NCBI GenBank assembly: GCA_043767025.1
Contig: JAYUHK010000076.1
Span: 1-37,144, forward strand
Source: JAYUHK01 sp043767025
GTDB lineage: Bacteria > Bacteroidota > Bacteroidia > Chitinophagales > Saprospiraceae
Length of the DNA stretch: 37,144 nt
Direction of reading: 5' to 3'
Part shown: positions 7,287 to 15,126 of the stretch, piece after piece
How the letters are laid out: each line of letters begins with the position of its first letter
Position numbering within the stretch: position 1 is the first letter of the stretch
Made by a program: the position numbers and the translations under genes
Notes under the pieces: model-generated
The model's database searches: none
Told to the model about the DNA's origin: nothing
Seen by the model: only the letters and a program-made list of their open reading frames with translations

Positions 7287-7962
7287 ATGCCCGTAGGGGA
7301 CGGTTGGTCAGAATCCAGTTGCCGTCCACGTCCAAAAATGTTGCTTCTGGGAATGTTTGTTGGAATATTTTTTGAAAAAAATGTTGGGTATATCTTTTTT
7401 CTACATCGGTGGCAGTCAGACGATTGTAAAGTAAAATGCCTGTTTGAGGTTGCAGTCGCTTGGCGAGTCCCTCCAAAAACAACGTTTGCTCCATTTGGCT
7501 CGGCACGAGGTGGTCCAAAAAAACGTCCATACAAATCATATCGAATTTGCGACCGCTTTGCGACACATATTGCGCAGCGTCCGCGCAGACGAACTCTATT
7601 GGGGAGCGCAGCTCGTCGGTCACATATTTTTTGGCTAAATGAATTACCACTTCGTCAATCTCGACGGCGGTATAAGCGTATTTTTTGTGAAATTTTTTTT
7701 CCAACATATACGGAATACTGCCCAGACCGAAGCCGAGCAATAGGACGCTTTTGGGTTCGTTTTTGCCCAAATTTATTTGCTCAAAAGCTTTAAAAAAATT
7801 GTCGTAAAGGTCGCCAAAAGAGTAGATGACGTTGGGAGTTTTGAGCAAATATCGACCGCTCCGAAGGCACACGTCGAGCGTCGGATTGAAGGGGCTGCTC
7901 GTATTTTCGATGTGAAATTCGTGGAAATAGGAAAGAATTTTTTTCCAAAGCGGCTGCTTCAT
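7285..7962 (-). CDS. spermidine-synthase-like SAM-dependent methyltransferase
   Basis: 225-residue Rossmann-fold protein of the spermidine synthase/methyltransferase superfamily. The nucleotide-binding glycine motif is VLLLGFGLGSIPY near residue 75, followed by the acidic VEID after strand 2 and FDMICMDVFLDH after strand 4. It is shorter than true spermidine synthases and lacks their N-terminal beta domain, so it may act on another substrate. Its ATG overlaps the stop of the GlmU-like gene (ATGA), which points to translational coupling. Confidence 0.75.
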   Translation of the reverse strand: MKQPLWKKILSYFHEFHIENTSSPFNPTLDVCLRSGRYLLKTPNVIYSFGDLYDNFFKAFEQINLGKNEPKSVLLLGFGLGSIPYMLEKKFHKKYAYTAVEIDEVVIHLAKKYVTDELRSPIEFVCADAAQYVSQSGRKFDMICMDVFLDHLVPSQMEQTLFLEGLAKRLQPQTGILLYNRLTATDVEKRYTQHFFQKIFQQTFPEATFLDVDGNWILTNRPLRA

Positions 7963-9182
7963 TCAGCCGTTTTAGGTTTTTCCCAATTCCGATATTTGGC
8001 GGAATACTTAAAGATATTTTCTAAAATTGCTTTCTCTACTACATCGAAAGTTATTTTTCTGCGCTCAAAAACTCGTTGTGCGGAGTCTGCTGCTTTGTCG
8101 AGTGCGTAGGTGGTAAAGCCAGCCGCGCCGCCCCACGAGAAGGAGGGAATAAAATTGCGTGGGAAGCCTGCGCCAAAAATATTTGCTGACACGCCCACCA
8201 CTGTCCCTGTGTTGAACATCGTGTTGATGCCGCATTTGGAGTGGTCGCCCATGATAAGCCCGCAAAACTGCAAGCCGGTTGCGGCAAAATTATCGGTCGT
8301 GTAGCTCCAAAGTTTTACCTCGTCGTAGTTGTTTTTTAGGTTTGAATTGTTGGAGTCTGCTCCGATGTTGCACCATTCGCCGAGGATAGAATTGCCCAAA
8401 AATCCGTCGTGTGCCTTATTGGAGTGTCCTATCAAAATGGAGTTGCTGACTTCGCCGCCTACTTTACAGTCGGGTCCGAGCGAGGTAGCACCGTATATTT
8501 TTGACATCATTTTTATCGTCGAGCCTTCGCCCATCGCAAACGGTCCACGGATAGCGGAGCCTTCCATGATTTCTGCGTTTTTCCCGATGTAAATAGGTCC
8601 GTTGTTGGTGTTCAAGATGCTGCACTCCACTTTCGCGCCTTCTTCGAGGAAGATTAATTTTTCGTTGCCAATCACGCGGTTGCTGTCACTCAAAGGCTGC
8701 GAAACGCGTTTTTTGGTCAGCATCGCAAAGTCTTGTTCGATGGCTTCGGCGTTGAGGACGAACAAGTCCCAGAGGTGTGTGATTTTGCGGACGTTGTGGA
8801 GCAGGGTAGTTTCGATGCCTTGCAGCTCCGATATTTCCTCGTTGTTGAGCATTTTCTCAAACTGCTCTTCGTCCATGCGGGCGGCGATGAGTTCGCCGTC
8901 TTGGAGCAGAGCTTGGTTGTCTTCCAATTCGTTGATTTGCGCACAAAGTTCATCGGTCGGCACTATTGAGCCGTCGATTACGTAGTTGTCTTCTTTGATG
9001 TTGATGGGAAATTTATCCACCAGATATTCCTGCGTGATGTAAGAAACTTTGCCGCCCAACTTGCGCTCCCATTTTTCGCGCAGCGTAACGATGCCGACCA
9101 GCAGCTCCCCAATCGGGCGCGTGTAGGTAAGTGGCAACAGTTGGTTGCGGGTTTCGTTGTCGAATAGGATAATATTTTTCAT
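7959..9182 (-). CDS. GlmU-like sugar-1-phosphate nucleotidyltransferase/acetyltransferase
   Basis: 407-residue protein of the alternative Bacteroidota GlmU type, expected to act in UDP-GlcNAc or another activated amino-sugar route feeding the cell wall. The N-terminus MKNIILFDNETRNQLLPLT and TRPIGELLVGI is the signature of this branch. The second half (about 190-385) is a left-handed beta-helix with hexapeptide repeats (IYIGKNAEIMEGSAIRGP, KVGGEVSNSILIGHSNKAHD). The N-terminal domain is divergent from E. coli GlmU. It is translationally coupled to the downstream methyltransferase. Confidence 0.85.
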   Translation of the reverse strand: MKNIILFDNETRNQLLPLTYTRPIGELLVGIVTLREKWERKLGGKVSYITQEYLVDKFPINIKEDNYVIDGSIVPTDELCAQINELEDNQALLQDGELIAARMDEEQFEKMLNNEEISELQGIETTLLHNVRKITHLWDLFVLNAEAIEQDFAMLTKKRVSQPLSDSNRVIGNEKLIFLEEGAKVECSILNTNNGPIYIGKNAEIMEGSAIRGPFAMGEGSTIKMMSKIYGATSLGPDCKVGGEVSNSILIGHSNKAHDGFLGNSILGEWCNIGADSNNSNLKNNYDEVKLWSYTTDNFAATGLQFCGLIMGDHSKCGINTMFNTGTVVGVSANIFGAGFPRNFIPSFSWGGAAGFTTYALDKAADSAQRVFERRKITFDVVEKAILENIFKYSAKYRNWEKPKTAE

Positions 9183-9240
9183 CGGTAGAGGCGCGTTTTT
9201 TTATTGGTTACATCACAGGAGCGCAATTTTTTCCAAAAAA

Positions 9241-9271
9241 AAGTCCCATCAAAACGAGTTTGGCGGGACTT
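9241..9271. terminator. bidirectional intrinsic terminator
   Basis: AAGTCCC (9241-9247) pairs with GGGACTT (9265-9271), with an A-run before and a T-run after, so it can act on both strands. It ends the rpmE unit on minus. Confidence 0.75.
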
Positions 9272-9288
9272 TTTTTTCAACAAAAAAA

Positions 9289-9552
9289 TTAGGCTTCGGT
9301 TTTTGCAAACTTCGAGAATTTTTTGTTGAACTTATCAATCCGACCTGCGGTGTCTACGAATTTCATTTTTCCAGTAAAAAATGGGTGTGAGTAGCTTGAT
9401 ATTTCCAACTTGATGAGTGGATATTCGTTGCCGTCTTCCCACATTACTTTTTCTTTGGATACTGCGCAAGAGCGGGTCAAAAATGATTCATCGCAAGAGA
9501 AATCTTTGAACACTACGGTGCGGTATGCTGATGGGTGGATGTCTTTTTTCAT
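9289..9552 (-). CDS. rpmE2: 50S ribosomal protein L31 type B
   Basis: 87 residues. MKKDIHPSAYRTVVFKDFS is the L31 start, and EISSYSHPFFTGKMKFVDTAGR is the central signature. It lacks the paired CxxC zinc ligands, hence the zinc-free B type that often replaces the zinc form under zinc limitation. Promoter just upstream and terminator just downstream suggest a one-gene unit. Confidence 0.96.
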   Translation of the reverse strand: MKKDIHPSAYRTVVFKDFSCDESFLTRSCAVSKEKVMWEDGNEYPLIKLEISSYSHPFFTGKMKFVDTAGRIDKFNKKFSKFAKTEA

Positions 9553-9583
9553 GTATCTAAATATATGGTTTTTAAATTTCCTG

Positions 9584-9613
9584 CAAAGGTAGAACTATTT
9601 TTTTTATTATCAA
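9584..9613 (-). promoter_or_regulatory. promoter of the L31 gene
   Basis: On the minus strand TTG (9613-9611), 19 bases, then TACCTTTG (9591-9584), about 32 bases before the start codon. Confidence 0.65.
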
Positions 9614-9633
9614 AATATGTTTGAATTTATTTT

Positions 9634-10011
9634 TCATATTTCGTTGCCCCAGCCGGGGAAAAAAACGTCTTCAAAGTGCTGTATGCTTGGTGTTTGGTGG
9701 GGTAGGATGACGACCGCGATGAGGTCGAAGCGAATTTCGCCATCGTGTTGGGCTTTTTCGCAATACAATTCGGCGGCGTGCGACATGAATTTTTCTTTTT
9801 TTGGGGTAAAAAATTCTTCGGGTGCGCCAAAAAACACGCTACTTCGAGTTTTTACTTCCACGAACACCATCACGGAATTTTGTTCGGCGATGAGGTCTAT
9901 TTCCGCTCTGCTCCACCGCCAGCTTTTTTCTAAAATAACGTAGCCTTTTTTTTCCAAAAAATCTGCTGCCAACTGCTCGCCCAATTTGCCAAGTTCGTTG
10001 TGCTGCGCCAT
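9634..10011 (-). CDS. YraN/UPF0102-family protein (Holliday-junction-resolvase-like fold)
   Basis: 125 residues. The family has a restriction-endonuclease-like core, seen here as GKLGEQLAADFLEKKGY near the N-terminus, then AEIDLIAEQ and VFVEVKTR, which supply D, E and K of the PD-(D/E)xK site (about 38-56). Function in the cell is unsettled; roles in DNA repair or uptake have been proposed for the family. Length is typical. Confidence 0.88.
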   Translation of the reverse strand: MAQHNELGKLGEQLAADFLEKKGYVILEKSWRWSRAEIDLIAEQNSVMVFVEVKTRSSVFFGAPEEFFTPKKEKFMSHAAELYCEKAQHDGEIRFDLIAVVILPHQTPSIQHFEDVFFPGWGNEI

Positions 10012-10040
10012 TTTTTTGGGATAAAATTTTAAGAAAATTT

Positions 10041-10088
10041 AAAAAAAAAAAAGCCCGAAGCGGCTAAAATCGGTTTTTAGGCTTCGGG
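10041..10088 (-). terminator. intrinsic terminator of the S24 gene
   Basis: On the minus strand CCCGAAGC (10088-10081) and GCTTCGGG (10061-10054) form a stem with a 19-base loop that can pair further, followed by a run of T (A 10041-10052 on plus). It lies about 190 bases after the 10275 gene. The remainder of 10089-10274 shows nothing recognisable. Confidence 0.75.
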
Positions 10089-10274
10089 TAATGTGTTGTG
10101 TATTCTCTCCTCCGTATGTTATGAAAAACCTACTGCGTCCGTAGCTTTTTTATGAAGGAAAATCTTAAAATTGATTGTTCCACTAAATTACTTCCGTAGA
10201 ACAAACTTAACGTTTCAATTATTGTGCCAAATATTACATTTTTTTGCGATGTGATGTATTTTCTGTGATTTTCT

Positions 10275-10664
10275 TCACAATTCAAAAGCAGTTAATTTTT
10301 TGCTGACTTTCAGAATCTTCACGATTTCTTGTACGGCGACCGTAAATGGCTCAAAAAGCGTATGATTGTCCGAAATTAATTTCAGGTGGGTACAGTTTCC
10401 GAACCTATCCAAGCATTTTTGGATTCTTTTCACCCAAACGCCCATTTCGGTACAGACGGTGTATATTTCATTTTCCAAAATATCGCTATCGTTGGCGACG
10501 GTGCAGAGGACTATGTCGCCGGGGCGAATGGTGGGGAGCATACTTTCGCCTTCTACGCAATATGCAATCAGTGAACTGCCTAAACCGGGCATTTCTTGGC
10601 TGCTTTGTGGGGGCTTTTTGCCCAATGCAGCAGCTTTATGAGCAAACTTCGTTTGTGTTGCCAT
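10275..10664 (-). CDS. stand-alone S24/LexA-type peptidase-fold protein
   Basis: 129 residues consisting almost only of an S24 domain. GESMLPTIRPGDIVL holds the nucleophile Ser at about 41, and VWVKRIQK the general-base Lys at about 79, both present. There is no HTH domain, unlike LexA or CI repressors. Its C-terminal part (THLKLISDN...KILKVSKKL) is clearly related to that of the neighbour at 10788-11531 (THLKLISAN...KLYKVTRRI), so the two look like paralogues. Possible roles: a UmuD-like or dominant-negative partner of the neighbouring regulator. A 16-bp palindrome precedes it. Confidence 0.75.
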   Translation of the reverse strand: MATQTKFAHKAAALGKKPPQSSQEMPGLGSSLIAYCVEGESMLPTIRPGDIVLCTVANDSDILENEIYTVCTEMGVWVKRIQKCLDRFGNCTHLKLISDNHTLFEPFTVAVQEIVKILKVSKKLTAFEL

Positions 10665-10684
10665 AGCAAGTAAATAGAGTAAGG

Positions 10685-10724
10685 AGGTAGAGAAAAAAAC
10701 AAAAAGTAGTTTTTTTCTCTACCT
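10685..10724. promoter_or_regulatory. perfect 16-bp inverted repeat, candidate operator
   Basis: AGGTAGAGAAAAAAAC (10685-10700) and its exact reverse complement (10709-10724) are separated by 8 bases, 20 bases upstream of the S24-only gene and downstream of the S24 regulator gene. It is not followed by a clean T-run on either strand, which favours a binding site or RNA hairpin over a terminator. Confidence 0.5.
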
Positions 10725-10787
10725 TAATGGATTAAAAATTCGTAAAAAATCAAAAAAAGTCATAGTTTGGTGTCCAATCACGGGCTT

Positions 10788-11531
10788 TTACATATCGCTG
10801 ATGCGGCGTGTCACCTTATAAAGTTTCGTATATTCGTTCACTTCTTCCTCAAACGGGTCGTGCTCGAGGTAGTTGGCTGAAATCAATTTCAGGTGTGTGA
10901 CTCGCTTCTTTTTGGGGTTGGCGTGTATCTTCTGGACGTACTTCACCCACACGGCACCGTTGTTTTTGACGGCATATATATCGTTATCTTTGATGTCATT
11001 CACGCCATTTATTTCTCTACAAATCACGATGTCGTAATTCATAATGACGGGTTCCATACTGTTCCCCACAATCGGAAAAGCGACCAATCCGCTGCCCGCC
11101 ATACCCGGAATAGAGAAAAGCTCGAAGTCTTCGCTCGCAAAACTTCCAGCGTCCACCGCCGCTCCCGCAAAAGCCTGCACAGAAGTGAACAATATATTGG
11201 CTTTGCCCGATGTATCGCTCTCCAAACTCACGTCGGAAGCTGGAAGATTTAGACCAAAAGGCGTACCCATTCCGTACATCATAAACGTTTCGTTCACGCC
11301 ATATTGCTTGCAAAGTGGCTGGACGTGGTGATAATCAATCACTCGCTTATCGTCGGGATTGAGGAAAGCGCGCACGATATGTCCGTAACTTTTGTTGCCC
11401 AGAATTTGCTCCGCAAAGTCGCCCATGCCTTTTCCTGCGCGGTCGTTCATCACTACATCGCCACGTGCTTCGAGCAGTTTGAATACTTCCACGAATCTTT
11501 TATTGAGGTCTGTCCTGTCTTTACCTATCAT
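10788..11531 (-). CDS. S24-family transcriptional regulator (LexA/CI-like)
   Basis: 247 residues. The N-terminal part (about 1-85) is helical with an HTH-like region (FAEQILGNKSYGHIVRAFLN). The C-terminal S24 domain has GNSMEPVIMNYDIVI with Ser at about 158 and AVWVKYVQK with Lys at about 197. This fits a repressor that cuts itself or is cut when RecA filaments form, as in SOS or prophage control. No prophage genes are near. It has its own promoter and precedes its S24-only paralogue. Confidence 0.78.
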   Translation of the reverse strand: MIGKDRTDLNKRFVEVFKLLEARGDVVMNDRAGKGMGDFAEQILGNKSYGHIVRAFLNPDDKRVIDYHHVQPLCKQYGVNETFMMYGMGTPFGLNLPASDVSLESDTSGKANILFTSVQAFAGAAVDAGSFASEDFELFSIPGMAGSGLVAFPIVGNSMEPVIMNYDIVICREINGVNDIKDNDIYAVKNNGAVWVKYVQKIHANPKKKRVTHLKLISANYLEHDPFEEEVNEYTKLYKVTRRISDM

Positions 11532-11591
11532 TGTTTTAATTTTTTATAGAGTTGGAAAATAGATGAAAAAGCATTTTTGTTTTTGATACTG

Positions 11592-11622
11592 CAAAGGTAA
11601 AACAAATAATGTTAATAAACAA
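11592..11622 (-). promoter_or_regulatory. promoter of the S24 regulator gene
   Basis: On the minus strand TTG (11622-11620), 20 bases, then TACCTTTG (11599-11592), about 60 bases before the start codon. Confidence 0.65.
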
Positions 11623-11743
11623 ATAATTTTTTATTTTTATTTTAAAAATAATTTCAAACTACTTTTTTGTGGCTTTTCCGACCTTCGCGAGCCAAAAAAA
11701 TAGGACAAAAAACACTTTCTTTGTTTTATTGTTATCAAATGGC

Positions 11744-11774
11744 TTTTAGTTCCTACCATAATGTATTAACTTTG
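11744..11774 (+). promoter_or_regulatory. main promoter of the nuo operon
   Basis: TAACTTTG (11767-11774) is a good -7 box 45 bases before nuoA. The -33 position reads TTT (11744-11746) rather than TTG, at the right distance of 20 bases. No comparably complete promoter was seen before the later nuo genes. Confidence 0.5.
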
Positions 11775-11818
11775 CGCTCGAGATATAAATGTTATATTGG
11801 TCAATAAAATAAAAAATT

Positions 11819-12184
11819 ATGCAAAATACGGCGATGGATTATGTGCCGATACTGATGATGTTCGTGGTAGCGGCTGGCTTTGTGGGCTTGGTGATGGGCG
11901 TGACGCACTGGATGGGTCCGCAAAAAAAATCAAAAACCAAGCTCGAAACCTTCGAGTGTGGGATTGACGTGCAAGGCAATGCGTGGGTACCGTTCAGTGT
12001 AAAATACTTTTTGGTGGCTATTTTGTTTGTTTTGTTTGACGTAGAGGTAATTTTTATGTATCCTTGGGCAGTCAATTTCAAAAAATTAGGCGCGCTTGGT
12101 ATGTTCGAAATGTTCACTTTTACGGGCTTTTTGCTGGTTGGCTTCTTTTATATTATCAAAAAAGGTGCTCTGAAATGGGAGTAA
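11819..12184 (+). CDS. nuoA: NADH-quinone oxidoreductase subunit A
   Basis: Membrane subunit of complex I near the quinone site. 121 residues with three hydrophobic segments; the conserved loop ETFECGIDVQGNAWVPFSVKYF and the segment LFVLFDVEVIFMYPWA are diagnostic. First gene of the 14-gene operon, 50 bases before nuoB with nothing inserted. Confidence 0.97.
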   Translation: MQNTAMDYVPILMMFVVAAGFVGLVMGVTHWMGPQKKSKTKLETFECGIDVQGNAWVPFSVKYFLVAILFVLFDVEVIFMYPWAVNFKKLGALGMFEMFTFTGFLLVGFFYIIKKGALKWE

Positions 12185-12234
12185 ATTTTTGTCACAAAAT
12201 TTCTATTTTTTAGAAAAATTAATTAAAAATTATT

Positions 12235-12786
12235 ATGAAAAATAATATAGACATCAACCCCGATATTCGTCCCGAGGGACACGAAGGACAGGGTTTTTTT
12301 GCTACTTCGCTCGACAAAGCGGTTGGATTGGCGCGCAAAAATTCGCTCTGGCCCCTCCCGTTTGCGACCTCTTGCTGCGGCATAGAGTTTATGGCGACTA
12401 TGGCTTCGCATTACGATTTGGCTCGATTTGGTTCCGAGCGGTTGAGTTTTTCGCCCCGTCAGGCGGATTTACTGATGGTAATGGGTACGATTTCTAAAAA
12501 AATGGGACCCATTTTGCGCCAAGTCTATGAGCAGATGGCAGAGCCAAAATGGGTGCTTTCGGTAGGAGCTTGCGCCTCTACGGGCGGTATTTTCGACACT
12601 TACAGCGTCCTGCAAGGCATCGACCGCATCATTCCTGTGGACGTGTATGTTCCCGGCTGCCCGCCGCGTCCCGAGCAAATTATTGACGGCATTTTGCAGA
12701 TTCAGTCGCTCGTGGAAACCGAAGAACGTCGCCGCCGAGATGAGCCGCAATACAAACAAATGCTCACGAAATACGGCATTGAGTAG
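12235..12786 (+). CDS. nuoB: NADH-quinone oxidoreductase subunit B
   Basis: Peripheral-arm subunit carrying the N2 [4Fe-4S] cluster that reduces quinone. 183 residues; ligands are the tandem Cys in TSCCGIEF (47-48), the Cys of VGACASTGG and that of VPGCPPRPE. Length is usual. The junction to nuoC, 2.3 kb further on, is filled with five intact accessory genes and one remnant. Confidence 0.97.
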   Translation: MKNNIDINPDIRPEGHEGQGFFATSLDKAVGLARKNSLWPLPFATSCCGIEFMATMASHYDLARFGSERLSFSPRQADLLMVMGTISKKMGPILRQVYEQMAEPKWVLSVGACASTGGIFDTYSVLQGIDRIIPVDVYVPGCPPRPEQIIDGILQIQSLVETEERRRRDEPQYKQMLTKYGIE

Positions 12787-12825
12787 AAAATAATTTTTTT
12801 ATTTTACGCATAAATAACCTGAACA

Positions 12826-13056
12826 ATGAGAACCTTAAACGTTTCAATTTCGGATATAGAATATAAGAAATTTGGACTTAAACAAGAACAATTAAGTTTT
12901 ACAGACTTTATAGAGCTTGTGAGCAAGGAATTGATGCGTCAAAACCTTGATAAATGCGTTGAACTTGCCAATAAATACGGTTTGTCAAAAATGACAATGG
13001 ACGAAATTTCTGACGAAGTAAAAGCGGTAAGAAAAGATGCAAAAAATCGTCATTGA
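12826..13056 (+). CDS. antitoxin-like protein of a PIN toxin pair
   Basis: 76 residues, charged and mostly helical. The C-terminal part KMTMDEISDEVKAVRKDAK resembles antitoxin tails that wrap the toxin. No clear DNA-binding motif could be named. It overlaps the PIN gene by 20 bases, the usual antitoxin-first layout. Base composition is more A/T-rich than the nuo genes on either side. Confidence 0.65.
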   Translation: MRTLNVSISDIEYKKFGLKQEQLSFTDFIELVSKELMRQNLDKCVELANKYGLSKMTMDEISDEVKAVRKDAKNRH

Positions 13057-13456
13057 TACTAATGTTATCGTTTCAAGTCTTATTCAGCGAAACTATCCAT
13101 ACTTCATAATTAACGAACTGTTCATTGATGAGAAATTTCAACTTTGTGTTTCAGAAGAATTAATGGCTGAATATTATGAGGTTTTAACAAGGATAAAGTT
13201 TGCAAAATTCCAAGATTTTTTTGCTCGTGCAGAAACTTTACTTGCAGACATTGAAGCCAAAGCAGTAAAATATTATCCTACAATTACGATTGAACTTATT
13301 TCTGACGACGACGATAATATGATTTTAGAACTTGCAGATGAATGTAATGCCGATTTTGTAATTACGGGAAATACCACAGATTTTATTTTTCCGACTTATA
13401 AACAAACTAAAATTGTAACGCCAAGAGAATATTGGTACAACTATAAGCCAAAATAA
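13037..13456 (+). CDS. PIN-domain ribonuclease toxin (VapC-like, PIN_3 type)
   Basis: 139 residues. Begins MQKIVIDTNVIVSSL with the first metal-binding Asp at residue 7. The conserved acidic residues continue in SEELMAEYYEVL and SDDDDNMILELADECNADFVITGN, which ends with the PIN hallmark strand. Such toxins cut RNA and are held by the antitoxin encoded just upstream. First cassette inside the nuo operon, co-directional with it. Confidence 0.85.
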   Translation: MQKIVIDTNVIVSSLIQRNYPYFIINELFIDEKFQLCVSEELMAEYYEVLTRIKFAKFQDFFARAETLLADIEAKAVKYYPTITIELISDDDDNMILELADECNADFVITGNTTDFIFPTYKQTKIVTPREYWYNYKPK

Positions 13457-13524
13457 AGTAAGTAAAATAGACGGTATTTAAAATTATGATTGATGCTGCG
13501 CCGACAGACGTACCGAAATAAAAT

Positions 13525-13563
13525 TTTGAAGACGCTGTCACAATCATCAATAAATTGAAATAA
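13525..13563 (+). pseudogene. C-terminal remnant of a third DUF5618-like gene
   Basis: Thirteen codons reading FEDAVTIINKLK-stop are identical at the protein level to the ends of the two intact copies downstream. Nothing upstream of this fits the family, so only the tail survives. Its stop codon TAA shares the left TA of the family 1 element that follows. Confidence 0.85.
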
Positions 13564-13667
13564 GTAGTTATAAGTTTTTAGTTTTTAATTTTGAGTCGTC
13601 ATAAACTGTTGAAAATCAACGAATTATGTCGAATATTAAATGTCATCTATTTAAGTGTAAGAACTTA
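13561..13667 (+). repeat. family 1 TA-bounded miniature element, copy C
   Basis: 107 bp from TAAGTAG to GAACTTA. The empty counterpart is in the window: the remnant's tail continues AAATTGAAA-TA-ATTGAAAATC at 14075-14095 after copy 1, while here the same bases are split by the element with TA on each side. This identifies TA as the target and its duplication. Confidence 0.92.
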
Positions 13668-13685
13668 ATTGAAAATCAATTACTT

Positions 13686-14084
13686 ATGAGTATTGAGGAG
13701 CAAGAATTATTCAAAAAAAGTTATTACGATGAGGCGATGCGCTACATCGAAAACGCCAACGAAACGTTGAGTAAAAGCCCTCGCGAAGGCAAGTTTTTGT
13801 TGGACGAAAAATATGTAAAATCTGCGTGTGGAATCGCATATTTGGGTGTTTTGAAGGCGTTGGACGGTATTTTTCAACTGAAAGAAAGAACGAAACCCAA
13901 GCGTCACGCCGACGTTACTTATTACCAGTCAGAGTTGGCAAAATTTGATAAAAAACTCTTGCATTACTTCAACAATGCGTATGATATTTTACATTTGTAC
14001 GGATATTATCGGGGTACAAAATCGTCAGATGTATTGAAAGAAGGATTTGAGGACGCTGTCACAATTATCAATAAATTGAAATAA
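13686..14084 (+). CDS. DUF5618-like small helical protein, copy 1
   Basis: 132 residues from MSIEEQELF; an in-frame ATG at 13626 lies inside the repeat element and is unlikely to be used. Features are a helical N-terminus, the core SACGIAYLGVLKALDG, a lysine/arginine patch and the tail LHLYGYYRG...EDAVTIINKLK. The fold may be HEPN-like, but no Rx4-6H motif is obvious. The first 25 codons are nearly identical in DNA to copy 2, pointing to recent tandem duplication. Function unknown. Confidence 0.75.
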   Translation: MSIEEQELFKKSYYDEAMRYIENANETLSKSPREGKFLLDEKYVKSACGIAYLGVLKALDGIFQLKERTKPKRHADVTYYQSELAKFDKKLLHYFNNAYDILHLYGYYRGTKSSDVLKEGFEDAVTIINKLK

Positions 14085-14101
14085 TTGAAAATCAATTACT
14101 T

Positions 14102-14500
14102 ATGAGTATTGAGGAGCAAGAATTATTCAAAAAAAGTTATTACGATGAGGCGATGCGCTACATCGAAAACGCCAATGAAACGTTGAGCAAAGCGCAGCCC
14201 GAAGACGGTTATTATTCGGACGATAAATATATGCGTTCTGCGTGCGGGATTGCATACTTGGGTGTTCTGAAAGCGTTGGACGGATATTTTTTGTTGAAAG
14301 ACCGTCCCAAACCGAAGAAAAACATAGACGTGAGCTATTACCAGTCGGAGTTGGCGAAGTTGGATAAAAAATTGCTGACCAATTTCAAAAGTGCGTATGA
14401 TATTTTGCATTTGTACGGATATTATCGGGGCGTAAAAAAAGTAAAATTAATCAAAGAAGGCTTCGAGGACGCTGTCACAATCATCAATAAATTGAAATAA
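14102..14500 (+). CDS. DUF5618-like small helical protein, copy 2
   Basis: 132 residues, the same length as copy 1, and close to it at both ends and more divergent in the middle (ALDGYFLLKDRPKPKK against ALDGIFQLKERTKPKR). The 17-base gap to copy 1 contains the intact insertion target of the family 1 element. Such proteins are common as small families in Bacteroidota; no function is established. Confidence 0.75.
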   Translation: MSIEEQELFKKSYYDEAMRYIENANETLSKAQPEDGYYSDDKYMRSACGIAYLGVLKALDGYFLLKDRPKPKKNIDVSYYQSELAKLDKKLLTNFKSAYDILHLYGYYRGVKKVKLIKEGFEDAVTIINKLK

Positions 14501-14509
14501 TTTAAAATT

Positions 14510-15106
14510 ATGCAAACATTTAATCAGTTGGATATCAATGGGATATACTCCTACGCTGATTATTTGATGTGGAAATTTGAGGAAAGGGTTGAAATTATTG
14601 CAGGGCGAATTTTTAAAATGGCTGCGCCAGACACGCGCCACCAAAAAGTGTCTATGCGGCTTACTCTGAAAATCGGCGTTTATCTCGAAAAGTCGGCTTG
14701 TCAGTTATTTTCTGCGCCGTTTGATGTTCGTTTGCCGCGCGAATCGGGACAAAACTTGGACAACCAAAAAATCTACGATGTCGTCCAGCCCGACTTGTGT
14801 GTGATTTGCAATCCCGATATTATAGACGCTCGCGGCTGCAACGGCGCACCAGATTTGGTGGTTGAGATTTTATCGAAAAGCACGTCGCGGAAGGATTTGA
14901 AAGAAAAATATGAGCTGTACGAACAGAGCAAAGTAAAGGAATATTGGGTCGTGCATCCGTCCGAACAGACAGTAATAATATACGCACTCAACGAGCAAAA
15001 TAAATACGTCACCAACGGAAAATTTTTGACTTTTGGCGACACTCTTCACACCGCTATTTTTCCAGATTTGACCATCAATTTGGCGGATATTTTTGAAGAA
15101 GATTAA
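14510..15106 (+). CDS. Uma2-family (DUF820) restriction-endonuclease-fold protein
   Basis: 198 residues. Core of the PD-(D/E)xK fold: VQPDLCVICNP gives the PD, DLVVEILSKST the acidic strand, and RKDLKEKYELYEQSKVKEYWVVHP the following helix and strand typical of Uma2. The family is abundant in cyanobacteria and Bacteroidota and is often multicopy; its biological role is unclear. The start is 9 bases after copy 2 of DUF5618, so it probably belongs to the same transcript. Confidence 0.88.
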   Translation: MQTFNQLDINGIYSYADYLMWKFEERVEIIAGRIFKMAAPDTRHQKVSMRLTLKIGVYLEKSACQLFSAPFDVRLPRESGQNLDNQKIYDVVQPDLCVICNPDIIDARGCNGAPDLVVEILSKSTSRKDLKEKYELYEQSKVKEYWVVHPSEQTVIIYALNEQNKYVTNGKFLTFGDTLHTAIFPDLTINLADIFEED

Positions 15107-15126
15107 AAAAAATATTTTATAAATAA

